Source: Pseudomonadota bacterium (GTDB lineage: Bacteria; Pseudomonadota; Alphaproteobacteria; Rhizobiales; Xanthobacteraceae). From it: a DNA stretch of 64,000 bases. The translations under genes and the position numbers were made by a program. The notes below the pieces were generated by a model. The model was given only the letters and a program-made list of their open reading frames with translations. It made no database searches and was not told the DNA's origin. The stretch lies in assembly GCA_023435725.1 (NCBI GenBank), contig JAEYRD010000142.1:12428-76427 (forward strand), in the 5' to 3' direction. Within the stretch, counting starts at the first letter, position 1. Every line of letters begins with the position of its first letter. Shown in pieces: positions 18,735 through 27,728 of the stretch.

Positions 18735-19982
18735 ATGACAGATGTGACTTCAGCCGACGAAATCGCCGACGACGCCCGCGCGCGCGCCAATGTGGTGCGC
18801 CTTGCCGCTGCGCAGGCACTGACCGGCGCCAACTCGGCCGTGATCTTCGCGACCGGCTCGATCGTCGGCGCCACGCTCGCGCCCGACATGTCGCTCGCGA
18901 CCGTGCCGCTGTCGATGTATGTGGTCGGACTTGCCGCGGGCACGCTGCCGACCGGCGCGATCTCCCGCCGTTTCGGCCGCCGCTCCGCCTTCATCATCGG
19001 TACCGGCTGCGGCGCGCTCACCGGGGTGCTCGGCTCGTTCGCGATCCTGCATGCGTCCTTCGCGCTGTTCTGCGTCGCGACCTTCCTCGGCGGTCTCTAC
19101 GGTGCGGTGGCGCAATCCTATCGTTTCGCCGCGGCCGACGGTGCGAGCGCAGCTTACCGGCCCAAGGCGGTGTCGTGGGTGATGGCCGGCGGCGTGTTCG
19201 CCGGCGTGCTCGGTCCACAGCTCGTGCAATGGACCATGGATGTCTGGTCGCCCTATCTGTTCGCCTTCAGCTTCCTGGTACAGGCCGCGGTGGCGCTGGT
19301 CGCAATGGGCATCGTCGCCGGCGTCGACATGCCGAAGCCGGCGCCGGCAGATCTGCATGGCGGACGGCCGCTGCTCGAGATCGTGACCCAGCCGCGCTTC
19401 ATCGCGGCAGCGCTGTGCGGTGTCATCGCCTATCCCATGATGAATCTGGTGATGACCTCGGCGCCGCTCGCCATGAAGATGTGCGGCCTCAGCGTCAGTG
19501 ATTCCAATTTCGGCATTCAATGGCACATCGTCGCCATGTATGGCCCGAGCTTCTTCACCGGCGCGCTGATCGCGCGCTTCGGCGCGCCGAAAATCGTCGC
19601 CGCCGGCCTGCTGCTGGAGGCCGGCGCTGCCACCATCGGCCTCTCCGGCATCACCGCGATGCACTTCTGGGCGACGCTGTTCGTGCTCGGCGTGGGCTGG
19701 AATTTCGCCTTCATCGGCGCATCCGCGCTGGTGCTGGAGACGCACCGCTCGCAGGAACGCAACAAGGTACAGGCCTTCAACGATTTCCTCGTCTTCGGCA
19801 TGATGGCGATCGGCTCGTTCTCCTCCGGCCAGTTGCTCGCCAATTACGGCTGGTCCGCCGTGAACATGGTCGTGTTCCCGCCGGTGGTGCTCGGCCTCGT
19901 GGTGCTCTCGCTCGCGTCCTGGGCCCGTCGCCGCAAGGCGCGGCTCGAAGCGGCGATGGGCGAGTTCCCGGACGCGATCTGA
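18735..19982 (+). CDS. MFS transporter
   Basis: A 415-residue carrier with 12 hydrophobic segments. The helix 2-3 loop is ISRRFGRRSAFIIG, and the sequence NFAFIGASALVLETHRSQERNKVQAFNDFLVFG lies in the second half. The start at 18735 has a GGGCGGAAAT ribosome-binding site; an alternative ATG at 18708 would add nine residues. The gap of 198 bases to the divergent peptidase gene holds the promoters. No substrate can be assigned. Confidence 0.83.
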   Translation: MTDVTSADEIADDARARANVVRLAAAQALTGANSAVIFATGSIVGATLAPDMSLATVPLSMYVVGLAAGTLPTGAISRRFGRRSAFIIGTGCGALTGVLGSFAILHASFALFCVATFLGGLYGAVAQSYRFAAADGASAAYRPKAVSWVMAGGVFAGVLGPQLVQWTMDVWSPYLFAFSFLVQAAVALVAMGIVAGVDMPKPAPADLHGGRPLLEIVTQPRFIAAALCGVIAYPMMNLVMTSAPLAMKMCGLSVSDSNFGIQWHIVAMYGPSFFTGALIARFGAPKIVAAGLLLEAGAATIGLSGITAMHFWATLFVLGVGWNFAFIGASALVLETHRSQERNKVQAFNDFLVFGMMAIGSFSSGQLLANYGWSAVNMVVFPPVVLGLVVLSLASWARRRKARLEAAMGEFPDAI

Positions 19983-20123
19983 CTGGCGGGAGGCTGTCAG
20001 CAGTCTCGATAGTTCGATCGCCGTCGAAGTGATTTTCGGGGCCGGAATTGTTACATGATGCTCGTCATGGATAGACGAGCGTAAAGCGGAGCGCTCGCGG
20101 GGGATACCTAAGGAGAAGCGCCC

Positions 20124-21362
20124 ATGCTCGACAATCCCCGGCACGCCGCGCCTATCGACGAATCCTCCCTCCGCTATGAAGGCTGGCGCATCGTCGCCGT
20201 CTGCTTCCTGCTCGCGACCTTCGGCTGGGGGCTCGGCTTTTACGGCCAGAGCGTCTATGTCGCCGAGCTCCAGCGCGCGCGGGGCTGGCCGGCCTCGCTG
20301 ATCTCCTCGGGCACCACGTTCTTCTACCTGTTCGGCGCGCTGCTCGTCGTCTTCGTCGGCGAAGCGGTCAGGACATATGGCCCGCGGCTCTGCCTGATCG
20401 CCGGTACGCTGGCGATGGCGGCCGCCGCAGTCGCGATCGGCGCGGTGCGCGAGCCTTGGCAGCTCTATCTTGCGGATGCCGTGCTTGCCTTCGGCTGGGC
20501 GGGCACCAGCCTCGCCATGATCACCAACACGATCAGCCTGTGGTTCGACCACAAGCGCGGCATGGCAATCAGCTTGGCGCTGAACGGCGCGAGTTTTGGC
20601 GGCATCGTGGGCGTGCCTCTGCTGGTGACGCTGATCGGTCATATCGGCTTTGCCAGCGCGATGTACGCCGCAGCTGCCGCCATGCTGGCGCTGCTCCTGC
20701 CGGTGATCCTGTTTCTCGTCGGCCGCCCGCCCGATCTCCACGGCTGGCATGCGACGGCGAAGGCGAAGCCGCAATCGTCGACGGAGATTCGCAAGGCTGC
20801 GCTACGCGACGTCGGCTTCCTCACGGTGACCATCGCATTTGCTTTGGTGCTGTTTGCCCAGGTCGGTTTCATCGTGCACCTGATCTCGTTCCTCGACCCC
20901 GTGATCGGCCGCGAGCGCGCCGCCGTTGCCGTGGCGGTGCTGACCGCGATGGCGGTGGTCGGCCGCGTGCTGTTCTCGATGGTGATCGATCGTCTCAACC
21001 AGCGGCTCGCTTCGGCGCTGTCGTTCCTCAGCCAGGCGGCGGCGCTTCTCGTCGTCATCAACCTGCACAACGACTATGTGCTGATCGCGGCCTGCGCGGT
21101 CTTCGGCTTCTCGGTCGGCAATCTCATCACGCTGCCGTCGCTGATCGTGCAGCAGGAATTCGATTCCGCTTCGTTCGGCGTGCTGATCAGCCTCAACACC
21201 GCGATCAACCAGGTGACCTATGCGTTCGGCCCCGGTGTCGTCGGGGCCTTGCGCGATTTCTCCGGCGGCTATTCGCTGCCGTTCTATCTCTGCATCGCGC
21301 TGGAGGTCGCGGCCGCAGCGCTGATCATGGTGCGCGGGACGCACCACGCGAAGACGCCGTAG
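20124..21362 (+). CDS. MFS transporter, monocarboxylate/oxalate-formate type
   Basis: A 412-residue carrier with 12 hydrophobic segments. The N-terminal FLLATFGWGLGFYGQSVYVAEL and the segment SLWFDHKRGMAISLALNGASFGG resemble the OFA/MCT branch of the superfamily, which carries small carboxylates. The start ATG has an AAGGAGAAGC ribosome-binding site. It stands alone on the plus strand, 141 bp after another MFS gene; the two probably have separate promoters. Confidence 0.83.
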   Translation: MLDNPRHAAPIDESSLRYEGWRIVAVCFLLATFGWGLGFYGQSVYVAELQRARGWPASLISSGTTFFYLFGALLVVFVGEAVRTYGPRLCLIAGTLAMAAAAVAIGAVREPWQLYLADAVLAFGWAGTSLAMITNTISLWFDHKRGMAISLALNGASFGGIVGVPLLVTLIGHIGFASAMYAAAAAMLALLLPVILFLVGRPPDLHGWHATAKAKPQSSTEIRKAALRDVGFLTVTIAFALVLFAQVGFIVHLISFLDPVIGRERAAVAVAVLTAMAVVGRVLFSMVIDRLNQRLASALSFLSQAAALLVVINLHNDYVLIAACAVFGFSVGNLITLPSLIVQQEFDSASFGVLISLNTAINQVTYAFGPGVVGALRDFSGGYSLPFYLCIALEVAAAALIMVRGTHHAKTP

Positions 21363-21387
21363 AGCGCGACGGCCTCTCAACGCACTC

Positions 21388-21473
21388 CGTCATTGCGAGC
21401 GCAGCGAAGCAATCCAGAGTCTTTCCGCGGTGACAGTCTGGATTGCTTCGTCGCTTCGCTCCTCGCAATGACG
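21388..21473. repeat. Dispersed palindromic repeat, family C
   Basis: An 86-bp element running from CGTCATTGCGAGCGCAGCGA to CCTCGCAATGACG, with inner arms GAAGCAATCCAGA and CTGGATTGCTTCG. The two halves are inverted complements, giving a long imperfect hairpin. Copies are at 25544-25629 and 59939-60055. It lies between two convergent genes. Confidence 0.82.
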
Positions 21474-21490
21474 AGAGGAGGGAGCGGAGT

Positions 21491-21985
21491 TTACGCCGCA
21501 CGTTGCCGCAGCAAATCCTCGAGATTCAGCCGCTTCGTGAACATCGCAAGCTTCCCATCCGCCCCGAACGGCCATTGCTCCCGCGGCTTGTCCCAATACA
21601 GCTCGACGCCGTTCTGGTCGGGATCGCGCAGATACAGCGCTTCGCTGACGCCGTGGTCGCTGGCGCCGTCGAGGGCAATGCCGGCCGAGATCACCCGGTG
21701 CAGCGCATCGGCCAGCGCCGGCCGCGTCGGATAGAGGATCGCGGTGTGATAGAGCCCGGTCGTGCCGGGCGGCGGCGGCGAGCCGCCTTTGCTTTCCCAG
21801 GTGTTGAGCCCGATGTGGTGATGATAGCCGCCCGCCGAGACGAAGGCTGCGCCCGACCCCATGCGCTGCATCAGCTCGAAGCCGAGCACGCCGCAATAAA
21901 AGCCGAGCGCGCGATCGAGATCGGCGACCTTGAGGTGAACGTGGCCGATCCTTGTGCCGGCACTGACGGCTGGTGGTTGCGACAT
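21491..21985 (-). CDS. VOC-family dioxygenase/glyoxalase-like protein
   Basis: A 164-residue vicinal-oxygen-chelate protein. It has GHVHLKVADLDRALGFYCGVLGFE at the N terminus, YHHHIGLNTW in the first module and VSEALYLRDPDQNGVELYWDKP in the second; the conserved His (15 or 17, and 54-56) and Glu positions could bind a metal. The sequence resembles the CatE-like catechol-2,3-dioxygenase branch but is single-module in length, so ring cleavage is not certain. It lies 110 bp downstream of the CMD-family gene on the same strand. Confidence 0.82.
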   Translation of the reverse strand: MSQPPAVSAGTRIGHVHLKVADLDRALGFYCGVLGFELMQRMGSGAAFVSAGGYHHHIGLNTWESKGGSPPPPGTTGLYHTAILYPTRPALADALHRVISAGIALDGASDHGVSEALYLRDPDQNGVELYWDKPREQWPFGADGKLAMFTKRLNLEDLLRQRAA

Positions 21986-22095
21986 GTGGCTGCTCCTTTA
22001 CTGAACTCCACATAGGCTGGGCTCCGGGACAGCGCTACCGGCCTATCCCGAAACCCATCGTTTCCAGACGCGCAATTGCGCATTCGGATGCACAA

Positions 22096-22641
22096 TCAAG
22101 ACAGCTCCGGCACCTCGCCGTCGGGCAGCTCGAACTCGAACGTGTTGAGCGTCATCGACACCAGCGTGTAATAGCCGCACAGCCCGATCACCTCGACGAC
22201 GCCGCGCTCGCCCAGCAGCTTGATTGCGTCGTCGTAGAGACGCTTCTCGACACCATGGCCTTCGTGCAGCGACTTCGCGACGTCGTAGATCATCTGGCCC
22301 TTGGGATCGTCGAAGACAGGCGTGCGGCGGTCGCGGATCGCGTCGATGATTCTGGGATCCATGCCGCCCTGGAGCGCGAGACGCTTATGGGCATACCATT
22401 CGTATTGCGCGTTCCAGTGCCGCGCCGTCACCAGGATCGCGATCTCCGAGAGCTTTGCGGGAAATACGGTATCGAAACGCAGGACCTCGCCGAGCCGCGT
22501 GGCGTGTCGCGCCATCTCCGGGCTGTTGAGCCAGGCCATCTTCGGCGCCGGCGGCTTGCCGCGCTTGCCGGCAATCGACTCGTCATAGGTCTGCCGCTGG
22601 CTCTCGTTCATTTCGCCAGGCGAAAGTAGTTTCAGGCGCAT
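22096..22641 (-). CDS. Carboxymuconolactone decarboxylase family protein
   Basis: A 181-residue helical protein of the CMD/AhpD superfamily, with LSEIAILVTARHWNAQYEWYAHKRLAL, the Glu and His of which are the conserved catalytic pair of non-AhpD members (no CxxC is present). The start at MRLKLLSPGEM (ATG complementary to 22639-22641) follows AGAGGAAACAAC; the frame is open further upstream but only into the promoter region of the divergent gene. Enzymes of this type include gamma-carboxymuconolactone decarboxylase, but this short version may have another role. The neighbours are a VOC enzyme and two acyl-CoA dehydrogenases. Confidence 0.82.
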   Translation of the reverse strand: MRLKLLSPGEMNESQRQTYDESIAGKRGKPPAPKMAWLNSPEMARHATRLGEVLRFDTVFPAKLSEIAILVTARHWNAQYEWYAHKRLALQGGMDPRIIDAIRDRRTPVFDDPKGQMIYDVAKSLHEGHGVEKRLYDDAIKLLGERGVVEVIGLCGYYTLVSMTLNTFEFELPDGEVPELS

Positions 22642-22800
22642 TGTTGTTTCCTCTTTGTTTTCAAGCCTCGCCGTGGCGGCGACTATAGCCGAATGCAGGT
22701 CGGCGTGCGTAGCCGCGCGGGCCACGGAAGTGGTTGAATTCCACGGTGCGATGGCCCAGAGTCGCCGGCAACAAGTCGATTTTGATTGATGGAAACGACC

Positions 22801-24000
22801 ATGAGCGAATCTGAAGCCCCCGACCTCGAAGAATTCCGCAAGCAAACGCGCGCTTGGCTGGAAGCCAATTGTCCGCCGGAAATGCGCAAGCCCGCGACAT
22901 CCGATGCCGACGTGTTCTGGGGCGGGCGCAACGCGAAATTCTCATCCGAGCCGCAGCGCATCTGGTTCGAGCGCATGCGCGACAAGGGCTGGACCGTGCC
23001 GGACTGGCCGAAGGAATATGGCGGCGGGGGCTTAAGCGCTGCCGAGCACAAGGTGCTGCGCGCGGAGATGGCCAAGATGGGTGCGCGGCCGCCATTGTCG
23101 AGCTTCGGCATCTGGATGCTCGGGCCGGCGCTGCTGAAGTATGGCAACGAGGCGCAGAAGAAGGAGCATCTTCCGAACATCGCGGCAGGCCTGATCCGCT
23201 GGTGCCAGGGCTATTCCGAGCCGAATGCCGGCTCCGATCTCGCCTCGCTCCAGACCCGCGCCGAGAGCGACGGCGACGATTTCGTCATCACCGGCCAGAA
23301 GATCTGGACGTCCTACGCGAACTACGCCGACTGGATCTTCTGCCTCGTGCGGACGGACCCTGCCGCGAAGAAGCACGACGGCATCAGCTTCATCCTGTTC
23401 GATATGACCTTGAAGGGCGTCTCGACCAAGCCGATTCTCTTAATCTCCGGCTATTCGCCGTTCTGCGAAACCTTCTTCGACGGCGTCCGCGTGCCGAAGT
23501 CGCACGTGGTCGGCACTATCAACCGCGGCTGGGACGTCGCGAAATATCTGCTCCAGCACGAGCGCGCGATGATCTCGGGCATGGGCGAGCGCGGCGTCGG
23601 CCGTCCGCTCGGCCAGATCGCGGCTGACACCGTCGGCTCCGATGCGCAAGGCAAGCTCGATGATTCGATGCTGCGCGGCCAGATCGCCAGCTTCGACGTC
23701 GATGAAGCTGCGCTTGCGGCTTGCGCCGAGCGCGCGGTCGATCTCGCCAAGGCGGGCCAAGCGCATCCGGCGTTCTCGTCGGCGATGAAGTATTACGGCA
23801 CCGAGCTCAACAAGCGCCGCCACGAGATCCTGATGTCGGCAGGCGGCGTCGATGCACTGGAATGGGAAAGCGAACGCTCGAAGCAGGGCGCCCGTCCGCG
23901 TGCCTGGCTGCGCACCAAGGCCAACTCGATCGAGGGTGGCACCAGCGAGGTCATGCTCGGCATCGTCGCCAAGCGTATCCTCGATCTGCCGGGAGCGTAA
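22801..24000 (+). CDS. Acyl-CoA dehydrogenase (first of a pair)
   Basis: A 399-residue flavoprotein. The family motifs are WCQGYSEPNAGSDLASLQT (substrate/FAD loop), ITGQKIWTSYANYADWIFCLVRT, and SIEGGTSEVMLGIVAKRIL near the C terminus. The start at MSESEAPDLEEF was chosen because GGAAACGACC precedes it; an ATG four codons upstream is also possible. Such enzymes introduce a trans-2 double bond into an acyl-CoA and pass electrons to ETF. A second, different acyl-CoA dehydrogenase lies 182 bp downstream, an arrangement common in steroid and branched-chain catabolism, where the two subunits form heteromers. The substrate is unknown. Confidence 0.9.
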   Translation: MSESEAPDLEEFRKQTRAWLEANCPPEMRKPATSDADVFWGGRNAKFSSEPQRIWFERMRDKGWTVPDWPKEYGGGGLSAAEHKVLRAEMAKMGARPPLSSFGIWMLGPALLKYGNEAQKKEHLPNIAAGLIRWCQGYSEPNAGSDLASLQTRAESDGDDFVITGQKIWTSYANYADWIFCLVRTDPAAKKHDGISFILFDMTLKGVSTKPILLISGYSPFCETFFDGVRVPKSHVVGTINRGWDVAKYLLQHERAMISGMGERGVGRPLGQIAADTVGSDAQGKLDDSMLRGQIASFDVDEAALAACAERAVDLAKAGQAHPAFSSAMKYYGTELNKRRHEILMSAGGVDALEWESERSKQGARPRAWLRTKANSIEGGTSEVMLGIVAKRILDLPGA

Positions 24001-24018
24001 GGCACGCTCTCACCACCC

Positions 24019-24148
24019 GTCATTCCGGGGCGCGCGACTTGTCCGCCGAAGCTCGAAGAGCGAAGGCGGAAGCGCGAGCCCGGAATCCATAACCGCCAAT
24101 CGGGGATATGGATTCCGGGCCTGGCCCTTCGGGCCATCCCGGAATGAC
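24019..24148. repeat. Repeat family B, copy between acyl-CoA dehydrogenase genes
   Basis: Runs from GTCATTCCGGGGCGCGCGAC to CATCCCGGAATGAC with an inner GGAATCCAT/ATGGATTCC pair. It fills nearly all of the 182-base space between the two acyl-CoA dehydrogenase genes. If they share a transcript, it would form a hairpin in the message. Confidence 0.8.
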
Positions 24149-24182
24149 GAACATAGATACACTTCGAATCGGAAACACCGTC

Positions 24183-25322
24183 ATGGCCCTCGTCCTCACC
24201 GAAGAACAATCGATGCTCCGCGACAGCGCGCGCGGGCTGATCAGCGACAAGGCGCCGGTGTCGCACCTGCGATCTTTGCGCGACTCCAAGGATCCCACCG
24301 GCTTCTCCAAGGAGCTGTGGCAGTCCTTCGCCGAGATGGGCTTTGCCGGCCTGCTCGTGCCGGAAGAGTTCGGCGGCAGCGGTCTCGGCTTTGTCGAAGC
24401 CGGCGTCGTCATGGAAGAGATCGGCCGCACGCTGATGCCCTCGCCGTTCCTCGCCACAAGCGTGGTGGCGGCTTCGGCGCTGAGCCGCGGCGGCAATGTC
24501 GCGCAGAAGTCGGAAGTCCTGCCGAAGATTTCCAACGGCTCGCTGCTCGCGACGCTTGCGATCGACGAGGGCGCCAAGCATCGCCCGCTGCAGACCAGCC
24601 TCCAGGCCGTGCGCGCCGGCAACGGTTTCAAGCTCAGCGGTGCGAAGGCGCTGGTCGTCGACGGCCATGTGGCGGACCTCTTCATCGTCGCCGCGCGTAC
24701 CGCTGGCTCCGCCGGCGAGCGCGAGGGGCTGACGCTGTTCCTGGTCAACCCCACGGCCAAGGGCGTCGCAGTCGAGCGCACCATCATGGTCGATGCGCAC
24801 AACGCAGCGCGGATTGAATTCACCAACGTCGAGGTCAATGCCGACAGCGTGCTCGGCGAGGTCGACCAGGGTGCCGGCCTGCTCGATGGCGTGCTCGATA
24901 TCGGCCGCGGTGCCGTGGCGTCCGAAATGGTAGGCCTGAGCGACGAGGTGTTCAACCGTACCGTCGAGTACCTGAAGAGCCGCAAGCAGTTCGGCAAGCT
25001 GATCGGTGAATTCCAGGCGCTCCAGCACCGCGCCGCGCAGCTCTATGTCGATATCGAGATCACCCGCGCCGCCACGATGAAGGCGCTCCAGGCGTTGGAT
25101 ACGGACGTCGCCAAGGCCGCATCAGCCGTCGCAGTGGCAAAGGCGCGCGCCGGCACCACCGCCACGCGCGCGGTGCAGGAAGGCGTGCAGATGCATGGCG
25201 GCATGGGCATGACCGACCAGTTCGACATCGGCTTCTTCATGAAGCGCGCGAGGGTCTGCGAGGAATTGTTCGGCGACGCCAACTACCACACCGAGCAGCT
25301 CGCCCGCGCGCGGGGGTATTGA
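24183..25322 (+). CDS. Acyl-CoA dehydrogenase (second of a pair)
   Basis: A 379-residue flavoprotein, clearly different from its neighbour. It begins LTEEQSMLRDSARGLIS and has EFGGSGLGFVEAGVVMEEIGRTL, YLKSRKQFGKLIGEFQALQHRAAQLYVDIE and the C-terminal VQMHGGMGMTDQFDIGFFMKRARV loop. The start is the ATG at 24183 in the standard family position. It probably works with the upstream dehydrogenase as an alpha/beta heteromer, based on the pairing alone. Confidence 0.9.
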   Translation: MALVLTEEQSMLRDSARGLISDKAPVSHLRSLRDSKDPTGFSKELWQSFAEMGFAGLLVPEEFGGSGLGFVEAGVVMEEIGRTLMPSPFLATSVVAASALSRGGNVAQKSEVLPKISNGSLLATLAIDEGAKHRPLQTSLQAVRAGNGFKLSGAKALVVDGHVADLFIVAARTAGSAGEREGLTLFLVNPTAKGVAVERTIMVDAHNAARIEFTNVEVNADSVLGEVDQGAGLLDGVLDIGRGAVASEMVGLSDEVFNRTVEYLKSRKQFGKLIGEFQALQHRAAQLYVDIEITRAATMKALQALDTDVAKAASAVAVAKARAGTTATRAVQEGVQMHGGMGMTDQFDIGFFMKRARVCEELFGDANYHTEQLARARGY

Positions 25323-25348
25323 GGCGCGAGGACGAGTCTCACCCTCAG

Positions 25349-25453
25349 TGTCGTCGCCCGGCTTGACCGGGCGACCCAGTACGCTGCGGCCTCTCCGTAT
25401 ATACGTCTGGCGCCTCTGGAATACTGGATCGCCCGGTCAAGCCGGACAATGAC
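25349..25453. repeat. Dispersed palindromic repeat, family E
   Basis: TGTCGTCGCCCGGCTTGACC at one end and CGCCCGGTCAAGCCGGACAA at the other, with CCCAGTA/TACTGGAT inside. Only one copy was seen in this window. It is followed by a small GCCCGGGACTGGCCCGGGC hairpin (25495-25511) and a family C copy; together these account for almost the whole 322-base gap between the two convergent genes. Confidence 0.7.
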
Positions 25454-25543
25454 AGCGGAGAGCGTGGATAGCGGCAGCTCCAAAACGTCGATGCCCGGGA
25501 CTGGCCCGGGCATGACCATGAAAATTGCGATACGCGCTTGCAT

Positions 25544-25629
25544 CGTCATTGCGAGCGCAGCGAAGCAATCCAGCGTCTTTCCGCACAGGCCGTCTGGATT
25601 GCTTCGTCGCTTCGCTTCTCGCAATGACG
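25544..25629. repeat. Repeat family C, second copy
   Basis: CGTCATTGCGAGCGCAGCGA through TTCTCGCAATGACG, the same size and orientation-symmetric structure as the copy at 21388-21473. It ends 15 bases before the stop of the convergent amino-acid binding-protein gene, so it could act as that gene's terminator hairpin. Confidence 0.82.
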
Positions 25630-25644
25630 GCGGAGAGAGCGTCG

Positions 25645-26682
25645 TTACCGCATCGGCGGCGCGTACTGCACGCCACCTGCGTTCCACAGCTGGTTCATCC
25701 CGCGCGGGATCTTCAGCTTGGACTTCTCGCCGATGTTGCGCTCGTACATCTCGCCGTAATTGCCGACGTGGCGAATGATGCGGACGACCCAGTCCTTGGT
25801 GAGGCCGAGCTGCTCGCCGTAATTGCCTTCGGTGCCGACCAGCCGCATCACTTCCGGCTTCTTCGACTTCAGCGCCTCGTCGATGTTCTCCGATGTGACC
25901 CCCAGCTCCTCGGCGTTGATCATCGCGTAGAGCGTCCACTTCACGATCATCATCCAGTCGTCGTCGCGCTGGCGCACGACGGGAGCGAGCGGCTCCTTGG
26001 AGATCATGTCCGGCAGGATCATGTGGTCGCCGGGCTTGGAGAGGTTGAGCCGCAGCGCGTAGAGCTGGGAGACGTCGGCGGTGAGCGTGTCGCACTTGCC
26101 GCTGTCGTAAGCCTTCACGACCTCGTCGAGCTTGTCGAACTTCACCTCTTCATACTTCATGTTGTTGGCACGGAAGTAATCGGTGAGGTTGAGCAGCGTC
26201 GTCGTGCCGGCCTGCACGCAGACCTTGCTGCCGGTCAGGTCCAGCGAGGTCTCCTTGTTGCGCGAGCGCGGCACCATGAAGCCTGCGCCGTCGTAATAGG
26301 CGACCGCGGGGAAATAGAGGTCGTAGTCGAGCTCACGCGCCATGCTCCAGGTCGAGTTGCGCGAGAGGATGTCGACCTTGCGGCTCTGTAGTTCCTTGAA
26401 GCGCTCGCTGGCGTCGAGCGGAACGAACTTCGCCTTGCTCGGATCGTTGAAGATCGCCGAGGCGACTGCGCGGCAGAAATCGACGTCGAAGCCGGTCCAG
26501 TTGCCCTTGTCATCAGGGATCGAGAAGCCCGGCAGGCCCTTGTTGACGCCGCACAGCACTTCGCCGCGGCGAACCGTGCGCTTCAGGGTGCGGGTGTCGT
26601 AGAATTCATAGATGATGGCCAGAGCGCCGACCAGCACGGCGACCGCGAGCCCGATCAGCAGGCCGCCTCGGAATGTGCGCAT
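25645..26682 (-). CDS. Amino-acid ABC transporter substrate-binding protein (AapJ/BztA-like)
   Basis: A 345-residue periplasmic protein. An N-terminal helix (GGLLIGLAVAVLVGALAIIYEFY) anchors or exports it, with no obvious signal-peptidase site. Then come the AapJ-type motifs VRRGEVLCGVNKGLPGFS, GFDVDFCRAVASAIF, ILSRNSTWSMARE and a C-terminal EGNYGEQLGLTKDWVVRIIRHVGNYGEMYERN. AapJ/BztA proteins bind general L-amino acids for a QMP-type ABC importer, but no permease or ATPase gene is adjacent, so this is an orphan binding protein that presumably uses a transporter encoded elsewhere. Confidence 0.87.
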   Translation of the reverse strand: MRTFRGGLLIGLAVAVLVGALAIIYEFYDTRTLKRTVRRGEVLCGVNKGLPGFSIPDDKGNWTGFDVDFCRAVASAIFNDPSKAKFVPLDASERFKELQSRKVDILSRNSTWSMARELDYDLYFPAVAYYDGAGFMVPRSRNKETSLDLTGSKVCVQAGTTTLLNLTDYFRANNMKYEEVKFDKLDEVVKAYDSGKCDTLTADVSQLYALRLNLSKPGDHMILPDMISKEPLAPVVRQRDDDWMMIVKWTLYAMINAEELGVTSENIDEALKSKKPEVMRLVGTEGNYGEQLGLTKDWVVRIIRHVGNYGEMYERNIGEKSKLKIPRGMNQLWNAGGVQYAPPMR

Positions 26683-26733
26683 GATATCTCTCTCTCGAAA
26701 TAATCGGGAAAAGGAGTTTGGACGAAGGTGGGA

Positions 26734-26806
26734 AGCATGATCCGGAACCGGAGGGCCGCGTTAGCGCAAAGTGCGAAGCGGTTTTCCGAAAAGATCACGC
26801 TCAAAC
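26734..26806. repeat. Dispersed repeat, family G
   Basis: GCATGATCCGGAACCGGAGG at one end and CGGTTTTCCGAAAAGATCAC GCTCAAAC at the other: an imperfect inverted repeat that I recognise as a common small intergenic element of Rhizobiales genomes. It sits between the start of the amino-acid binding-protein gene and the end of the L,D-transpeptidase gene, within the former's leader region. Confidence 0.6.
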
Positions 26807-26814
26807 GATAACTC

Positions 26815-27408
26815 TCAGAGTTCGGGCTTCTGCCGGATGACCACCTTGGTGCCGACAGGGACGCGATCGTAGAGATCGGCGACGTCATTGTTGACGAGGC
26901 GGAAGCAGCCCGAGGACACCTTGGTGCCGATCGTATCGGGACGGTTGGTGCCATGGATGCGGTAGACGGTGGTGCCGAGATACATGGCGCGGGCGCCGAG
27001 CGGATTGCCGGGGCCGCCGGCCATGAAGCGCGGCAGATAGGGCTGGCGCTGGATCATCTCCGGCGGGGGCGTCCAGTCCGGCCATTCCTTCTTGTTGGTG
27101 ATGGTCACCAGCCCTTGCCACTGGAAGCCGTCGCGGCCGACGCCGATGCCATAGCGGATCGCGCGCCCGCCGGGCTGCACCAGGTAGAGGTGCCGTTCGG
27201 CGGTCGAGACGATGATGGTGCCCGGCGCTTCGGTGGTACGGAAATACACGACCTGCTTCTGCCATTCCGGATCGAGCTGGTAGCCGTCATCGGCGATCAG
27301 GCCGGGCTCATCGCCCCGGTCGGGCTGCTGGGCGGAGGCATAAGAGGTGCACAGGACCAGGCCAAGGGTGGCGATCAACATCCCGGTCAGGCGACGAAAA
27401 TCCGTCAT
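26815..27408 (-). CDS. L,D-transpeptidase (YkuD/ErfK family)
   Basis: A 197-residue exported enzyme with a signal peptide (GMLIATLGLVLCTSYASA). The YkuD domain starts at ETTEAPGTIIVSTAERHLYLV-like sequence (about 65) and contains the catalytic HGTNRPDTIGTKVSSGCFRL, with His and Cys of the HxGT...SxGCxR signature. These enzymes make 3-3 peptidoglycan cross-links or attach proteins to peptidoglycan. The start ATG complements 27406-27408. It stands between the orphan amino-acid binding protein and a repeat-filled gap. Confidence 0.9.
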   Translation of the reverse strand: MTDFRRLTGMLIATLGLVLCTSYASAQQPDRGDEPGLIADDGYQLDPEWQKQVVYFRTTEAPGTIIVSTAERHLYLVQPGGRAIRYGIGVGRDGFQWQGLVTITNKKEWPDWTPPPEMIQRQPYLPRFMAGGPGNPLGARAMYLGTTVYRIHGTNRPDTIGTKVSSGCFRLVNNDVADLYDRVPVGTKVVIRQKPEL

Positions 27409-27592
27409 TTCAAGCTCTCCCCGCTGCCACAGCGCAAATCATTCGGAACCATCAAATCTCAGAGGCAAGTTCATGGCAAGTTGATGGCGGGCCCGGCAGA
27501 TATGTCACGAGAATGCTTTGGTTTTTTTGACGAGCCCCGGCAATGCCACGAACAGGGGATGGCGCGAAAAGCAGTGATTGTCGCCACGGGGG

Positions 27593-27702
27593 GCGGTGCG
27601 CTCCCTCCCCGCTTGCGGGGGAGGGGTGGGGAGAGGGGTGGCTCCGCAATGGGGCACTCCCGATGTGGAGAGAGCCCTCACCCGGCGCGAGCCCGCGGCC
27701 AA
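27593..27702. repeat. Repeat family D, copy
   Basis: GCGGTGCGCTCCCTCCCCGC TTGCGGGGGAGG hairpin followed by GTGGGGAGAGGGGTGGCTCC and GAGAGAGCCCTCACCCGGCG. The same order of blocks is seen in the copies at 30200-30297 and 38591-38780. The rest of the 320-base gap 27409-27728 holds no gene I can support. Confidence 0.75.
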
Positions 27703-27728
27703 ATTATCTGCGCCAACAGGCACCGATG

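Noticed and set aside
18750..20774. A 674-codon minus-strand open frame spanning two MFS genes
   Set aside because: It crosses an intergenic region and is antisense to both transporters, which have ribosome-binding sites and membrane topology.
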